A stretch of 64,000 bases of DNA from Opisthocomus hoazin (Eukaryota; Chordata; Aves; Opisthocomiformes; Opisthocomidae). The stretch covers positions 10,126,823 to 10,190,822 of the forward strand of contig NC_134420.1 in assembly GCF_030867145.1 (NCBI RefSeq), read 5' to 3'. Position numbers and translations under genes: made by a program. Below, in pieces: positions 34,479 to 48,545 of this stretch (the first letter of the stretch is position 1; each line of letters starts with the position of its first letter). The notes under the pieces were generated by a model. It was not told the DNA's origin, did not search any database, and worked only from the letters and a program-made list of their open reading frames with translations.

Positions 34479-37400
34479 AATTACTCTATAACATTAGCTA
34501 TTAATAAAATACAATTATCTTTACTGAGTTCATATTGGTTTTGGTTTATAATCTGTAGGATTTATTGGTGAAATTGATTTCAGAAGTATGCCACTGCAGA
34601 CATGCATCAGGGAAGGGTCTGCTAGATTTGTCCCAATACAACAATACAAACCGATATACAGAGGGCTATTTATAAAGTCTCAAAGCATTATGCCAGCAAA
34701 CTTAAAATTAACAGTGAGCAACTAATTAACAATTATACAACTTGAAAGAAGTGCTAATTAAAAAGTTTTCAAGAGATGAGTTTTCAATTGAAATACAAAA
34801 TTAGCCAGAGACTTAGTGCCTGAAATAGAAATTTGGACTGATTAGCAGAAATGCAAAAAGTACTAACTTTGTAAGAAATGAATTTTTAATTTTCTCTTCA
34901 GGTAAGTCTCTGCCAATCTTCAGGATCAGAAGAAGATACACTGTTTTGGATCAAACTATTTTTCAGTGTTGGTGTGTGTCATACATGTTTACGGTGTGTT
35001 CAGTTGCAGAAATTGGAGGTTTTGGCAGAGAGACCATGACTCTGTGCAGCTCTGATGATTTCTGTGCTGCTGAGTGCAAAACTCCTGCCTTATTCCACGA
35101 ACACAAAATGAGGTAAGAAACAGGAAGATAGAAGTTGTCTGGAAGACTGAGAGTTGCTTGTTTAAAGTCGTTGAAATCTGGTAATTGGGGAAGCTTTGTA
35201 TCTTTTGAGGTTTGTAGACTCTGTGCCTTTATGTCTTCTATGGAATGTGAGGAATGGGAATCCACTGTTTTCAGAAGTGGTTTAGATGCTACGTTTTTGC
35301 AAGACAAAGTGGCGAAGGGTGCATAAATGGAATAAAAGCATTAAATAAATAATAATAATAAAAACGTTAAAATCTGTTCTACCTGCAGACTCTCTGAAAA
35401 GATCTTTTGAGGTTGCCTGGTTTTATGCATTGTAACTTGTGTATGAGTATGTGTGGGATGATGCAGAAGGAATGAGATTATTTTGATAGAGCGGAGTGAT
35501 GTCTGCATGTTAATTCAGCAGATAAGTATTTTGATTACTTGTGTTTGTGTCTGAGTTAATGATGGGTGCTTTTTCTTTAAGCATGAATCTTTGTCAAACC
35601 CTGCTTCTTGCCACCAAGTATATTTCTAGGATGACCTCATTTTTTAAATGTTATTTTTGATAGTCTGTCTCTTTTCTGGAAATCATTGTTTTAGGTGTAT
35701 ACTTGGCAATCTAAAGAAGTGATGAGACTTCCTGTGGAGTGAAAAGCTTAATTCCACTAAGCGTTAGACTAGAGATCTGAGTTCGATGCTACCTCACACA
35801 TACATGAATGAGTCATCACAGCAGATAAGGTTGCAGAAAAAAAGGCACAGTTCACTGCATGTAAAATTAAAGAGACCAATCCATGCTAGCTTTGAAATAA
35901 TAGAACTCATGAATAATCTTGAAGGCAGTCTTGCATCTTGCTCCTGGCTGTTCATATGCAGTACTCCAAACACCTTTTAAAATTCCTATTGCAGAACCAT
36001 TTCATCGCATCTTGATAAACACTAACAGGTTTGACAATAATAAAGCTTATTTAATAGTACTGGAATGGGTTGCATATTTTGGTTTTTTCCTGTTGTGGAA
36101 TGAAAGAGGTTGGAAGAGAATCTACATGTCACTGAAATATTTTTCTTTGCGTGTTGGGAGTTGACACTGTCCTAAACCTGCATTTTCAGATGATGATGTA
36201 ATCTATAGATGTCAATTTATTTGGGAGATTTTATGCAAAGCCTCTAAAATTGAGATGGATTTTACTGTGAATATGCGTATGCTCATAACGCAATTCAAAT
36301 AGGCATTAAAAGAAAAAGCCTTTGTATGGATCTGTAAGATTTGTTCTTTATTAGTTTACGCTATACTTAGGGGCTAAGCACTGTGCTAAAAACCTGTTAT
36401 GTCTTTAAGGGTTAGCATTGTGTAAGATTATATTTTCAGAACTATGTAAATATTATTGGCGTATAAAGTGAGTTTTTATTCATACTTGCCTGTAGTTACT
36501 GTAAAAGATAGGCTCCAGTTATCCTCAGGATTAGAATTGCTGCAGTTTGGAAATGAAGATGGTTTCTAATTATAGCAGCATTGGAGTGTGAATGGTCTCT
36601 GACTCACTAATGATGTTCTTCAGAGCTGCAGCCCATCCTATCAAGGAATGTGAAATCATACCAGTGAGTACAGTCTGCGCTACTTACATTGACTGCTTAG
36701 AATAACGGTGACTGGCTCATGCCAAACGTAAAAGTACAATGATTGCAGTGAAACTGTATTGTAATGCTACACTGGGTTTCATTAAGAGGCATTTTCCTCA
36801 TACAGCATCGCTGATTCAGAGCAAAGATGTCATTCAGGTAGTTTAGTTCAATATGCCTTTGCTCACCTTTACTAGCACCGTGCATTGATGAACAGAGATT
36901 ATGATAAAGGTAGGTTTTCTTTGAAGCTACTTTAGGCTGATTTAAGTGGGCAAAGGAGATATATTTCATAAACAGGAATAGCAACTGGCGTATGTTGGCT
37001 GATTGTTTAACTTTCCTCTTTTATTTTAAACATCTTAAATTAGATTAATCTTAAGCAGATTTACTGTTAGGCCATTATTTTTCTCAGGAAAAATCATAAC
37101 CTTATGTTTTAGCCGTGTCTTAGGCGCTTGGAATGATCATGGTCTGTTGTTGAATTTCTTTTTTTCTCTGCAGGATCCATCAGTTTAAGTATTTGGAAGA
37201 CTTATGGACTATATCTATAGTATATCATGGTTTAAATGGATTCTGTGCAGTTCCATCTTTAGCTGCTGTGACCTCATTCCTGCTACTGGACGATAACTTC
37301 ACAGCTAGCTGGTTGCCACAGCAGTGCTTTTGGCAGTTCTTTCTGTAGTTTATAATGAAAAACCAAATGATCCAGTAGAGAGGTTAACCCTATGTACAAA

Positions 37401-40400
37401 GAATGTGGAGGATGAAACAGTATACACTAAATCAATAACAAAATATATTTTTTTAAAGGAGCGCCCATCCATCATCATGTCAAGCCAATTCTGATTAATA
37501 AACATAAGAGTTTGAAAAGATCACCAAGTACCACTGTCTGTAAGAGCAGATATAAGATGGCCTTAGTCATTAGCTCCCTGAGAATCACCAGCATGCTTGA
37601 TTGAAGCTTCAGTCTCTCAGTAGTGGGCAGATTGTAATCCACGCATTTAAAGTTAGTGTGTTTTAGACAATACCTGTGCCTCTAGGCATTGACACACTCA
37701 AAAATAGAGATTATGTAAAGTGAGAAGTATTCCTCTCGGAAATACTAATCCTGGTGTATAGGCTGTTGTCATGTAAAACATTCACTTTTGACAAGCAGCT
37801 TTTGGGTAGGCCTGGTTCCTGTAGTTACAATGATGATGTGGATCACAGTGGATAGAAAGAAGTGGAGTAAAGCTATGGAAAGCAATAGAGTGAAGCCAAT
37901 TAGGAGTTAAAGCATCTCTTAACATAGGAGAGAGATGATGAGAAGTAAGATTGGACTCCTTAGGATAAGACGACTGAATTAGAAAGGAAGCCTAGAAGGA
38001 ATCTTGAAGTTATGTACATAATGGTGACTTTTTTATTATGTAGCTGAAATTATTAAAACAATTTGAAAACGGTTTAAAGCTCCTGAAGGGAAATGATTGG
38101 GGACTTTTTTCCGCCTTGCTTTAACTTTGGTTAAAATACGTTTTCCCTGAAGCGTTAGTGTTCTTACTAGGGCTTCTTACCATTTAGGCAGGTCTGTTAT
38201 TGTCCATTTTCTGCTGCCTCATGGAAAATTGCTTTCCCATCTTTTCAACTGACTCATTTGAACAATAGTTCAATATCCTAATGCAATGAAAGATGAGCTT
38301 CAATTAATTCTGTGGCATCTCTGCTGTTTCCTAACTTTCAGGACTAAATTGTAGCAAGAATGCAAAAAGGGCATCTAAGTACATATTTGGGGGTAGAGGG
38401 GGGCAAATACAGTGAAGATTTGCTGGCTGTTGCCATCTGGTCACAAAAATGTCAAAAGAGGCAATTGTCTGTGAAAATGACCTGGATGGAGAAGTAAGAG
38501 AGGGAAGGGCACAAGGAGGAAAACCCTGTGAATAGGTGTATTGTTAGGAGCATAAGATACCCCTCCAGAGTGCTGTTTTTTGAAAATAAAGTGTTATGTG
38601 CAATCTGGTGTATTCCGAAAGAAAACGGAAAGTCTGGTCACAAGTGTTTTCATAAGACCCAAGGATAAATCCTGGAGAGGGAGCAGCATGGCTGTTGCTT
38701 ATGGATACCTTCTCCTGTCTTGCAGCAGGATGGTGGAACAATGGCTCCTTCCTGAGCAGGGCTGAAAGAAATTGCTTCATAGCTGGGGAAAGAAGGCTGG
38801 AAAATTAAAAAAGTAGGTGGAATAAAATATGAGGCAGCTGCATCAACAGCATTGCACTAGCAATTCTGTGCCTCGCTGTTTCTTTGAAATGTCCTTTGCT
38901 GGACAGTCATAAATGTTTTGACACCTGTGGCACATTTTCCTCCTTGACTCTTGACGAGTTCAAAATATGAATACTAAAACACAAACTAGAACAAACCAAG
39001 CTAACAAGGCTGTGGCTAAATGTAATTTTAAGACATTGGCTAAGGAGGTTTTTTTTCCTTTATAGCCCACATGAAAGTTGTCCAAAAATTATCTTTGGCC
39101 TGATTATAGTGAAATAGCTTCAGAACTGGAAGGCTGGCTTGGATCTCATTCACTGGTGCTGTGCTTCCTCTGGCTTCAGTGACATTGCTGTGGATGATGT
39201 TAGTTATGGTATCATCAAAGCTTAATAGTTTACTATTAATTGATACCTATTAATTAGTTATTGGATACCATCCAGTCGATTTGTTCAAGTTACATGACTC
39301 GTATCTATAAAATACGTTGCACTCAGTGCACATATTCAAACTTTAAACCAGTTGTAAGATGCTTTTAGTAAATAAATGCCTCTTGTGTTAAGCTGCATCC
39401 ATCCCACTGACAGGATTTGTGAAGCGGTGTAATGTAGCAAATCATATCCAACATAAACAGATGAAATGCACCATAAATGAGACGGGATACATCTGGAAAA
39501 TGGTGTAATGAAAGTAAATGTATGATTTCAGTAGATTGGGTATTTCTAATTAGCCCTGAATAGTTCATTTTCATGGATAAGTATATATCCACCTAATTCA
39601 ATGTGTAGTGCTGTCATGATAGTTCATGATGGGTGCTCTTTCCTTTTGTTGCCGGCAGATGTCTCTCTTGAATATTGCATAGCATGACAATTGATAACTG
39701 ATTTAAGGTCCTTGTGTAGGTTGTACAGCTGTTAAGTACTGCTTTCTAGCTGCTTCCCAATTAACTGAAATTCTCTTCTGCTCTGTGCAGCAACGTGTCT
39801 TTGCACACAGAAGTCTAGAAATATATCGAGTTAATGGTATCCAAGAATTAATATGCACAAATGTCATCCAAATATCCTTCAGTTCCATAAAAAATAATAA
39901 TGGAATAGTGCGTTGCAGGAAAGACAATGTGAAAAATACATTGTTTGATTTTGCTGGTGAAGAATATTACAAAAAAAGGGAGGGCTAAAACAAGGCTTGA
40001 ATAATCTAGCAGAAAAAATCTCTTACCTAAAGCTGAGAGAAAAATCTTTGGTATAATCGTGAAATTACTCATGTGCCATTTTGGATTGTATTCCCTAATT
40101 CATATTCTGACCTGAAATAAGGAAGTAGCCTAAGCAGGGGTGGCAAACAGATAGTATAAGATTTTATATTTTACCCTTACTAATACTGAAGTAAGATTTT
40201 AAGTGAGAAGGTGGAATCTGGGGGGAAGTTTGAGCAGGGTGGAATTTGAGTAAGTCCAATGTATAGTAATGGGAAGGCCTTATGGGTAGCAGCTGCTGCA
40301 GTAGGGAACAAACAGGTGGATTTTTTTGGGGTGGGGAACTGAATGTTGATGAGATGCTGAAAAGATGAAAACAAGGCTTAAATTGTCTTGGTATCGGTAG

Positions 40401-42496
40401 AGGGACAGATCAAAGATGTAATGTGCTTGAAATATCAGTTGCTGTATTGGGTGGCAGAAATTTTGACATGCTGTAAAGGAGTGGGTACATACTACAGAAG
40501 TCCACAGTGAAAGGGAGAGAAGTCACAGTGGAGGTTCACTTGTTATGGAATAGAGTTTGGCAAGTAATTGTGGAAATTAATTAATTGGTATAAGTTGCAG
40601 AAGAAGTGGTCTGAAAATAAGGATTAAACGATTAAACAGGGCAAGGATTCACTAGGGACTTTCTCTTTATTAGCACAGCCTCATGCTTCGGTCTGCTTCT
40701 TAGATAAAGGTTCACAAGAAGGATAAGAAATTTCAGAAATGGAAGGGGTTATTGAGTAGTGAAAATGGGATAACTGAAAGGGTGCAATTTTAACATGCTG
40801 AATGTAAATGGAGGTGTTGTGTCCAAGCAAGCGTGTGCAGCATTAGCATGCGTTTCAAAAGACATGTCACTGAAATTCAAATACATTTTACGCATACAGC
40901 TCACTCAATAATGATCGAGATTAGGGGGGTGGTGGTGGGTGCTGTTAGGGCAGAGATTAATTTGTCTAACAGTCGAGCCAAGTTATTTTCCCCACTGAAT
41001 ACTCTTCAGGTGCAAAATGAGTGCAGTGCTAGAGTGGAGGATCTCATCTGCTACCTGACATTAGTGTTTAGTGTAGCAGAATTTTTTTCTATTATAATAT
41101 ACGCTTCTGGAAAATCAGAAGTGAAGTCTGATAGAACACCTAAAGAAACTGGCTGTGTATTTTAAAGTGTTTTTTAATACCAACCCTTTAGGAAACAGTG
41201 ATACATCTCCAAAAGAATAGATACTTCAGAAATGCACTGCTAGAGATAAATTCTGTTATTGTGTTTTGTATTACTTTTCAAGTTCTTTTAGTTTCTTTTA
41301 TGAAAAGCTATTACTCTTTCACTGTGAGAGTGTTTCTGTGGGAAATATGTCTGATATCTACAGATCCCACATAGGGTTGTTTCAGGGATATGTATAGTTT
41401 CTGAGGGCACAACTTCTATTATAAGGAAAATGAAAGTTCTCTTTTTTTTTTTTTAATGAACCATACAATGTAAGAACAAAGAGGCCCTTGATAACTTTGC
41501 AACAAAGAAAAGGGAAGAGAGTCTTATTTCCAAGAGTGCAAGCAGAAATTTTATGAGTGTAGAATTCTAGATATGCAGAAAGAAGAAAAATACCTGGATG
41601 GCAAATTACCCTTAAAATGAATGCATAATGGGTGTCCATTTTTCTAGCTGGCTTTGCAGATGTCAGCCATGGAGTCTTCCTTATGAATCTAAACTTAAGG
41701 AGATGCTGCTTAGGGCTGCTGTCCTGCCACACCCTGCTGCTCTGCATACTCTAGGAAATACTGGAACATTTCTAGATTAACGCAAATTAATTTGTTGGAA
41801 GCTGTATTTCTGCACAGCTGGTCAGACCTTGCTCTGCTTGTGTGTGTGTATATATATAGTGAATACTACATAAAATACTGACTGTGGGGTTTGCTGATAG
41901 GGAAGGATAAGTACTTGCTGATAAGGAATTTGGTTAAATTGCTGATCATAACATTAACGTTGATTTACTGAATTACTGTGCTTTACTGGGAAGGGATTGG
42001 AAAGTACGGCAGGGAGAAACTTCTCCTTGCTTGTGGAAATCCAAGTCATTTGACTTTAATTAGTAATCTGTTTCTGGAATTAAGGCAAGAGAATAAGGAC
42101 ATATCAGTCATAACATCACTGCTGTATGAGCCTTGCCCCAATCTCATATGGATTTCCCCTCTCCGAATAGAAGTAATATAGATCAACACATGTTCATTAC
42201 TGCCGTGGATTTTAAGGTGTGGAAAGTGATGTCTGAGGTTTAAAAGACGGATGGTCAGTTATTTTATGACTGTTAACAGCACTGCAGTTTGCAAAAGTGC
42301 AGAAAATGTTAATCAAATAATGCTCAGAATCTCTACTGGTTGTGTCTAATTGGCAAAAGGATTTTTTCTTGCTTTTGTGTAGTGCTGCACATCAGGTACC
42401 GCACATAAATATTTTGTTTCATCTTCTGATACACTCAGTATTGGATGGAGGAAAGGTTTGCTCTGATTCATGTGCTTTTTACTCTGTGCACCCTGT
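34479..42496. other. Intergenic sequence, no gene recognised
   Basis: Eight kb of AT-rich DNA. Open frames (for example - 34963-35307, - 36697-36984, + 40833-41165, - 41382-41747) do not look like known proteins and lack convincing splice flanks. An (AAT)n tract lies at 35348-35361. No recognisable transposon. Confidence 0.5.
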
Positions 42497-42573
42497 TCTG
42501 AGCAGGCAGTTGGACTAGGTGGCCTCTGGTGGTCTCTTCCCAGCTAAATTGTTCTGTGAGTATATTCTATGAT
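42497..42573 (+). mobile_element. CR1 LINE tail fragment (old)
   Basis: Only the last 75-80 bp of a CR1: a block like ttggactaggtggcctct, then ggtctcttccca, then ttctgtgag and the octamer attctatg. It is more diverged than the other copies. Confidence 0.75.
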
Positions 42574-45500
42574 AAGAAACAACTTTCTGTACAGTTTCTA
42601 GTGATAACTGTGCAAACAAGTTATGTAACATTGGTCATGCTTTGCTACTTCATTTGTTAATAAATAAAAGTTAAAATTAAAAAACAACTTAGTCCAAGTA
42701 TTCTATTACGTAGACCTTTTGAAGTGAATAAGAGAATTTTTACTGGCGGCAATAAGAATGAAGTCAGGCTTTTTATACATGAATTTTCACTTACTGTAAA
42801 TATGGTAAACTCTTCTAATTTTTTACATAATTGCATTCTTTAAAAATAAATCCTTTTCTATAATTAACTTTCTAGGGGGAAAAAATCCTGCTGGAAAATA
42901 GTATAAAAACTGCATATAAAGTGAAATGACTAATAAAATCAGTTTTAAAAGCTATTTACGACAGTTTAATTTATGAATACTGTGATATTAGAAATTAGTA
43001 CATTTTTCACCATATGATATTTTGTTTTCCTTTTACATTTCAATTATGAAGTTAAAGTAGAAATGCATCTGGGTACAGACACTTTCTTTTTGATTGTTTT
43101 TAAAACCACAAGATATTTTTTGTTTCAGCATTGCCGAAAAATATCAAGTTAAAATAACCCTCATTTAAAAAGTCTTGTTGTGTTATTTATATAAAAGGTG
43201 TCATTAGAAAGATAGAAGAAAAATTTTTGTAACGTTTTGTCAAACCTATTATGTAGTATCTAAAATTTGCCTTTGAATTATTTGATAACCTGATTCCTAA
43301 ATGATACTAGAAGCATGATATAAAACAACAAGAGCCAAGAAATTCCAAACTAGGGATGCCATTATTCAAGGTTTCATTCACATTAAGATGAATCAGTGAG
43401 TATTATTTCTTTGACCTTCAGCATTCTGTGTTCTATTGCTTATGTATTATTTTAATATGATTTTTGTCAGTATATATAAACGTCATGTGATACTGTATTC
43501 CAGTAACTATTGCCTTATACTTCTGCAAAATATAGTAAGTATATACTGCAGTCATAATTTATCCTGGTTCATAATTATTCATCTGAACTTTCTTTGTCAT
43601 TTTAGGTTAAAATACCCAAAGCTCCTTGTTAGAAACGTTTTTTTTAAGGTGACTATGAAAATCGATTTGGTAATTGAAAAATGATTGAAATAAACACAAT
43701 TGTGCATGATACTTGAATATACAAATAATGCAAGACTTAGAATTTACGGTTACTATGAAGATCAAGGCAAACAGCCCGGTTATTTTTGTAGTTATAATTA
43801 GATATTCTGCAGGGAAACATAATTCAAGCTTGTTGCTTCTCATGTGAAATAATGCAACAATTGTAGTGAAGTTGTTCCAGGAAAAAAGAAATCCATGTAG
43901 TTAATGTCGTGGTTTTGGTTCTGGAAATATCCAGTTCACAGCAAAAGTCACATATATATTTGAAAACGTTAAAGGAAAGCTGCAGAAGCAGTGGGAGCTG
44001 TGTGTTTTGAAGTTAGGTAGATGACCCTGTCTGTTTGTTTGATCTGTTCCTTCAGGCAGAGGCTGGATGAGAAAGAGCTGCCCAGGATGAGAAAGAAGTA
44101 ATCTTGCTTTTTCAAAACAACAGTAAGACATGATAGGAATAGCCTTGCAGTATGGGAGTTTTGATTCAGGTTTGGAGCTTATTGACTCACTTTATTGTAA
44201 GATGCTCTGGAACATCTAGAGATGAGCAGGGGTTCTGTTTTCTCATATGCCACTGTTGGGCTGGTTTAGGCTGCTTGGACCAGTTTTGCTGCAGTTATGC
44301 TTTGTCACAGCAAAATTTTACTTCTGTTGTGCTGGGAAATGCTATGCTTAGAGGTGACTTTGAATCTTCACTTACAACCAATAGGAGTTTCTGTCCCTAT
44401 TTCTTCTTATATGTTGCAGTTAGTTTGTAGTGGTTGTACTGACTCCCAGGTTGTTGCTAGATGGAATTTAAGCAGTTCCCTTTTTTTGAGTATTATTAAC
44501 GTGAGTAGCCATTTGTCTTTTTTTACTGCAATTAGGATCAAATGAGGCAATTGAATTCAGCAGCACAAAGTATGAAGGAAACCTAATACTGCTCTGTTTT
44601 GATGTGACATAAGCGTATTTCATTTGAAAATCAATTGTTAAAATGTGTTAAATTTTCAAGGGCAGAACGAAGGCCCATCCCTCTCACAATGCAGTTACCT
44701 AGGCTTCTTGCCTGGCTGAAGCTGAAATCTATAGTCATTTCACAGTACGTCAAGTTACTAAATCAGAATTTAACCTAATAGGAATTTACAAGAATCAAAA
44801 ACAAAGGATGGGACAGCATGAGCTACTGCTTCGCGTCTGAAAAACAGTGCATGTAAATCTGCAGAAAAAGATGAAAAAATCTGAAAGACTAAATTCCTGC
44901 CCTGTGCTACATATTCCCCCTTTCACTCTGCTGCGGATTTTGCACACGCTGTTGTTTCAGCTGAATGGAAGTAATGTACGTCAAAACACAGAATATAGCC
45001 ATTGTCACCAAAGATCCTCCTGTGCTTCAAGCATGGCTCATTTCTTCCTGCAGAGAACTAAGCTGCAATTGAGATCCTGAGGAGTATTATATCCACTGCA
45101 CTGTGCACCACAGATGCCTTTTGTGTGCTTTCCTAGGCCATGACCTCCAGGGTCATGGAATCCTTACACGGCTGGTAGTGGGCCCATCTGTAGCACTGGG
45201 GGCTGAAATGCTGTCCGAGTGTTTGGAATGATCTGCAACCCTTCTTGGTCTGATTTCCTTCCCAAACAGCATTTCTACAGACTCACTGGGATCCAAGGCC
45301 ATTCTGCTTGCATTTTGTGAGGATCACCTTGGATGTAAGGAGGATGCACGCTTTCATTTACCAGCTTATTTTCAGGAGGGCGCTGCTAGTCTGTTGTTGT
45401 GATGGGAGATCAGTTTTCCATTTTCTGCTTGCTTTGCAGTATGATTCACCCCTTGCACAGGGAGTGTCTCTGATTCATGGTGGAAGACTCTGGTAAGCAT

Positions 45501-47099
45501 GAAGAGTAACCCCGTCTCATCTCCCTGCAGTTTTTGTTTCCATCCAGCAGTGCTATCCTGGTCTCTCCTTGCCAAAGTTTATCTTTCCCTGGAGAGCTTT
45601 TGGGTGCCAAGGAAGCTCCTAGAAAACTGACTCTGGCTCAGCGCAGTAAGGTTTATGAGCTGTGCTGGAACTCATGAAGTTACGCACCTACCTAATTTTC
45701 CGTTCCAACTTTCCATGTATGATGCATGATAGTAATGTCAGAACAGTGTGTCACTGGCTTTTGAAATTCCTGCATGTGTTTTGGAACAAGTAACTGCACA
45801 GCCCAGTAGACAAGCTGGCTCCCAACTGAGAGGTCCAGTGCCCCTGTCATGGCCCAGTTTGCCAGTATAGGTGCACCCAAAGTGGTGGAGTTGCCTCTCT
45901 TCCCAGCTCATGAGACATGGCCAGAAGACTTAATCCTATGATTTATTTAATGCAATTGGATGAAATTTTACAACAAAAGCTTGAAAAAAAAATGATGGAA
46001 GATCTAATTCTGTACATACTAAAGAAGATACTTTCTTCTCGTTCAGTGAAAGGTTTCCAACCCAACTTATGTTCTGTCTAGGCTTGACACTGTAATCAGG
46101 GTTTTTCGTGATTACAGTCTTTTTAACCAGTATTTCTTGTTCTAATGTTAACTTATTCTCTGCTTTTGAGAACTTACTGTGTTCTTTCCCTGGACTTCTT
46201 TAATCTGGGTTTCCATAAATTATTTCTAGATTATACTCTTGCACTGTAAGAGGGGTTCTCAATTTTGTGTATTAATTTATAACATACCTCCCACTGAGAG
46301 TGTTTCATGCAGAATCCGAACTCTTTGTTAATACAGGAGAGACTAAAAACTTCAAGTGAAGCTCTGATGAAAGGAGAGCTATAAAATAAGGATATTATTT
46401 TTTTAAAAGAGATTAATTATTTCCCCTGTCTTCTGGTATCAAAATGCTCAATGCCTGATTTCCAAAGCACAGAGAGTTGCAATCTTTAGTACTTCATAAC
46501 AACAGCAGGTCCCAAAAGATCAATAATAAACAAACATTTATAGTCAATGCTGACAGTTTCATTTTTAGAAGGAACTCTTTTAAGTGTAGAGAATGAATCT
46601 CTGAAGTTTAATTTAATATTTATTGTCTGACTACCTGTCTTCCTTTGCTTTGGTGATGCTAAGAACAATAAGGTTTACTGATATTCTTGTCTTTTCCTCT
46701 GCTGCTTGCTGCTTTTAAAACAGCAAAATATGGAAGGTGGGCACTGGGCTGTGTTAGAGATGTATTGGTTGTTACTATCAGGTTTATTTTCATTAGCCTA
46801 ACCACAAGTGCAGTAGGGTGGAGAAGGGCACATACTCTCAGAATTTTTGTGCTCTGAATAGTGGAAATGCTAACAAATTGCAAGTGTGAACCTTTCTTTG
46901 TCGAGGTTTGCCAAACAGTTCTTTTTCCTTACAGTGTTCACAGTAGCTTCTGTAACACAGATATTTATTGCATGGAAGCGCTTGCCTTTTCAGGGCACAG
47001 AACTGCTAGTGTGGTCTGTATTTGCCTTATGGACTAGTGCCAGTGTCACAGTTTAATTACATTGCGGTGGTAAAAGTCCAACATGTGATGGTGCCCAGT
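42574..47099. other. Intergenic sequence, no gene recognised
   Basis: Very AT-rich at 42.6-43.9 kb, more mixed at 44-46 kb. Open frames at 44152-44545 and 44847-45080 were inspected and have no recognisable similarity. Nothing else stands out. Confidence 0.5.
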
Positions 47100-47255
47100 C
47101 TTCTTTAAGAGGCAGTGTAGTCCACTGAATGGAGTCCGCAGATCAAGTCTGCTTAGGCTTTGGTAATGACGTAGGAGGCACATCACCTTACGCATTTCCT
47201 TCTCCATTTGGTGATTTGTCTCTTCAGACTGGCAATTCTTATAGACTGTGTGTTT
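47100..47255 (+). repeat. Possible MIR-like remnant
   Basis: It begins like a MIR head (gaggcagtgtagtccactg) and later has a block resembling atcacctta...tttccttctccattt in the MIR order. It is weak and strongly diverged. It directly precedes the CR1 insertion. Confidence 0.3.
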
Positions 47256-47274
47256 TTGCAGTGTCTAGCACAAC

Positions 47275-48458
47275 TTGATTCGAGACAGCCAGCATGGCTT
47301 CACCAAGGGCAAGTCCTGCCTCACCAACCTAGTGGCTTTCTATGATGGTGTAACAACAAGAGTGGACAAGGGAATACCAATGGACGTCATCTATCTGGAT
47401 TTTTGTAAAGCCTTTGACACGGTCCCCCACAACATCCTTCTCTCCAAATTGGAGAGCCATGGATTTGATGGGTGGACTGTTGGGTGGATAAGGAATTGGC
47501 TGGATGGTCGCAGCCAAAGGGTAGTGGTCAATGGCTCAATGTCCGGATGGAGACCAGTGACGAGTGGAGTCCCTCAGGGGTCCGTACTGGGACCGGTGCT
47601 GTTCAATGTATTTATCAATGACATGGACAGCGACATCGAGTGTACCCTCAGCAAGTTTGCAGATGACACCAAGCTGAGTGGTACGGTTGATACACCAGAA
47701 GGACGGGATGCCATCCAGAGGGACCTGGACAAGCTGGAGAGGTGGGCCTGTGTGAACCTCATGAGGTTCAACAAGGCCAAGTGCAAGGTCCTACACCTGG
47801 GTCGGGGTAATCCCCGGTATCAATACAGGCTGGGGGATGAAAGGATCGAGACCAGCCCTGCTGAGAGGGACTTTGGGGTACTGATAGACGAAAGGCTGGA
47901 CGTGAGCCGGCAATGTGCGCTGGCAGCCCAGAGGGCCAACCGTCTCCTGGGCTGCATCAAGAGAAGCGTGGCCAGCAGGTCGAGAGAGGTGATTCTGCCC
48001 CTCTGCTCTGGTGAGACCTCGCCTAGAGTAAGTACTGCGTTCAGCTCTGGAGCCCTCAGCACAAGAAGGACATGGAACTGTTGGAGCGGGTCCAAAGGAG
48101 GGCTACAAAAACGATCCGAGGGCTGGAGCACCTCTCCTATGAGGACAGGCTGAGAGAGTTGGGCTTGTTCAGCCTGCAGAAGAGAAGGCTGCAGGGAGAC
48201 CTGATTGCAGCCTTTCAGTACTTAAAGGGAGCCTATAGGAAAGATGGGGACAATCTTTTTAGTAGAGACAGCAATGACAGGACGAGGGGTAATGGTTTTA
48301 AACTAAAACAGGGTAGGTTTAGGCTGGATATAAGGAAGAAATTCTTTAAAGTGAGGGTGGTGAAACACTGGAATGGGTTGCCCAGAGAGGTAGTGGAGGC
48401 CCCATCCCTGGAAACATTCGAGACCAGGTTGGACAGGGCTCTGAGCAACCTGATCTAG
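47275..48458 (+). pseudogene. CR1 ORF2 reverse-transcriptase remnant, frameshifted
   Basis: Two overlapping frames together cover the C-terminal half of a CR1 ORF2 protein. The first (47275-48153) shows RT motifs in order: [10 protein letters not shown] at about residues 41-50, [11 protein letters not shown] at 97-107 and the catalytic box FADD at 128-131, then a thumb-like region. The second (from about 48030 to 48458) carries the conserved end, including [20 protein letters not shown] and [10 protein letters not shown]. Between them lie a deletion of about 5 bases near 48003 relative to the usual CR1 wording (…LYSALVRP…) and a 4-base duplication agtaagta at 48027-48034. The net shift is minus one. 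The endonuclease domain and start of RT are absent through 5' truncation, so this cannot be an active element. Confidence 0.93.
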
Positions 48459-48545
48459 TTAGTGGTGTCCCTGCTCGCTGCAGGGGGATTGGACTAGATG
48501 ACCTCTAGGGGTCCCTTCCGACCCAAAACTTGCTATGATTCTATG
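47279..48545 (+). mobile_element. CR1 LINE, 5'-truncated 1.27-kb copy
   Basis: The longest CR1 in the window. It covers the reverse-transcriptase palm and thumb region of ORF2, the end of ORF2 (stop TAG at 48456-48458) and an 87-base 3' UTR ending in gattctatga. It is flanked by direct repeats aacttga at 47272-47278 and 48546-48552, a candidate target-site duplication. The coding part is open apart from one frame break near 48.0 kb, so the copy is young. It is the same subfamily as the antisense copy at 33.0 kb. Confidence 0.97.

Noticed and set aside
35764..35800. tRNA-like wording (gagttcgatgc)
   Set aside because: Only a loose B-box resemblance; no acceptor stem or A box could be folded.
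38428..38441. CTCF-like motif near 38.43 kb
   Set aside because: Two mismatches at strongly conserved core positions.
41382..41747. Minus strand frame with a CC pair that might suggest a Ly6/CD59 exon
   Set aside because: The cysteine spacing and the following residues do not fit the Ly6 C-terminal pattern; there is no LCN motif.
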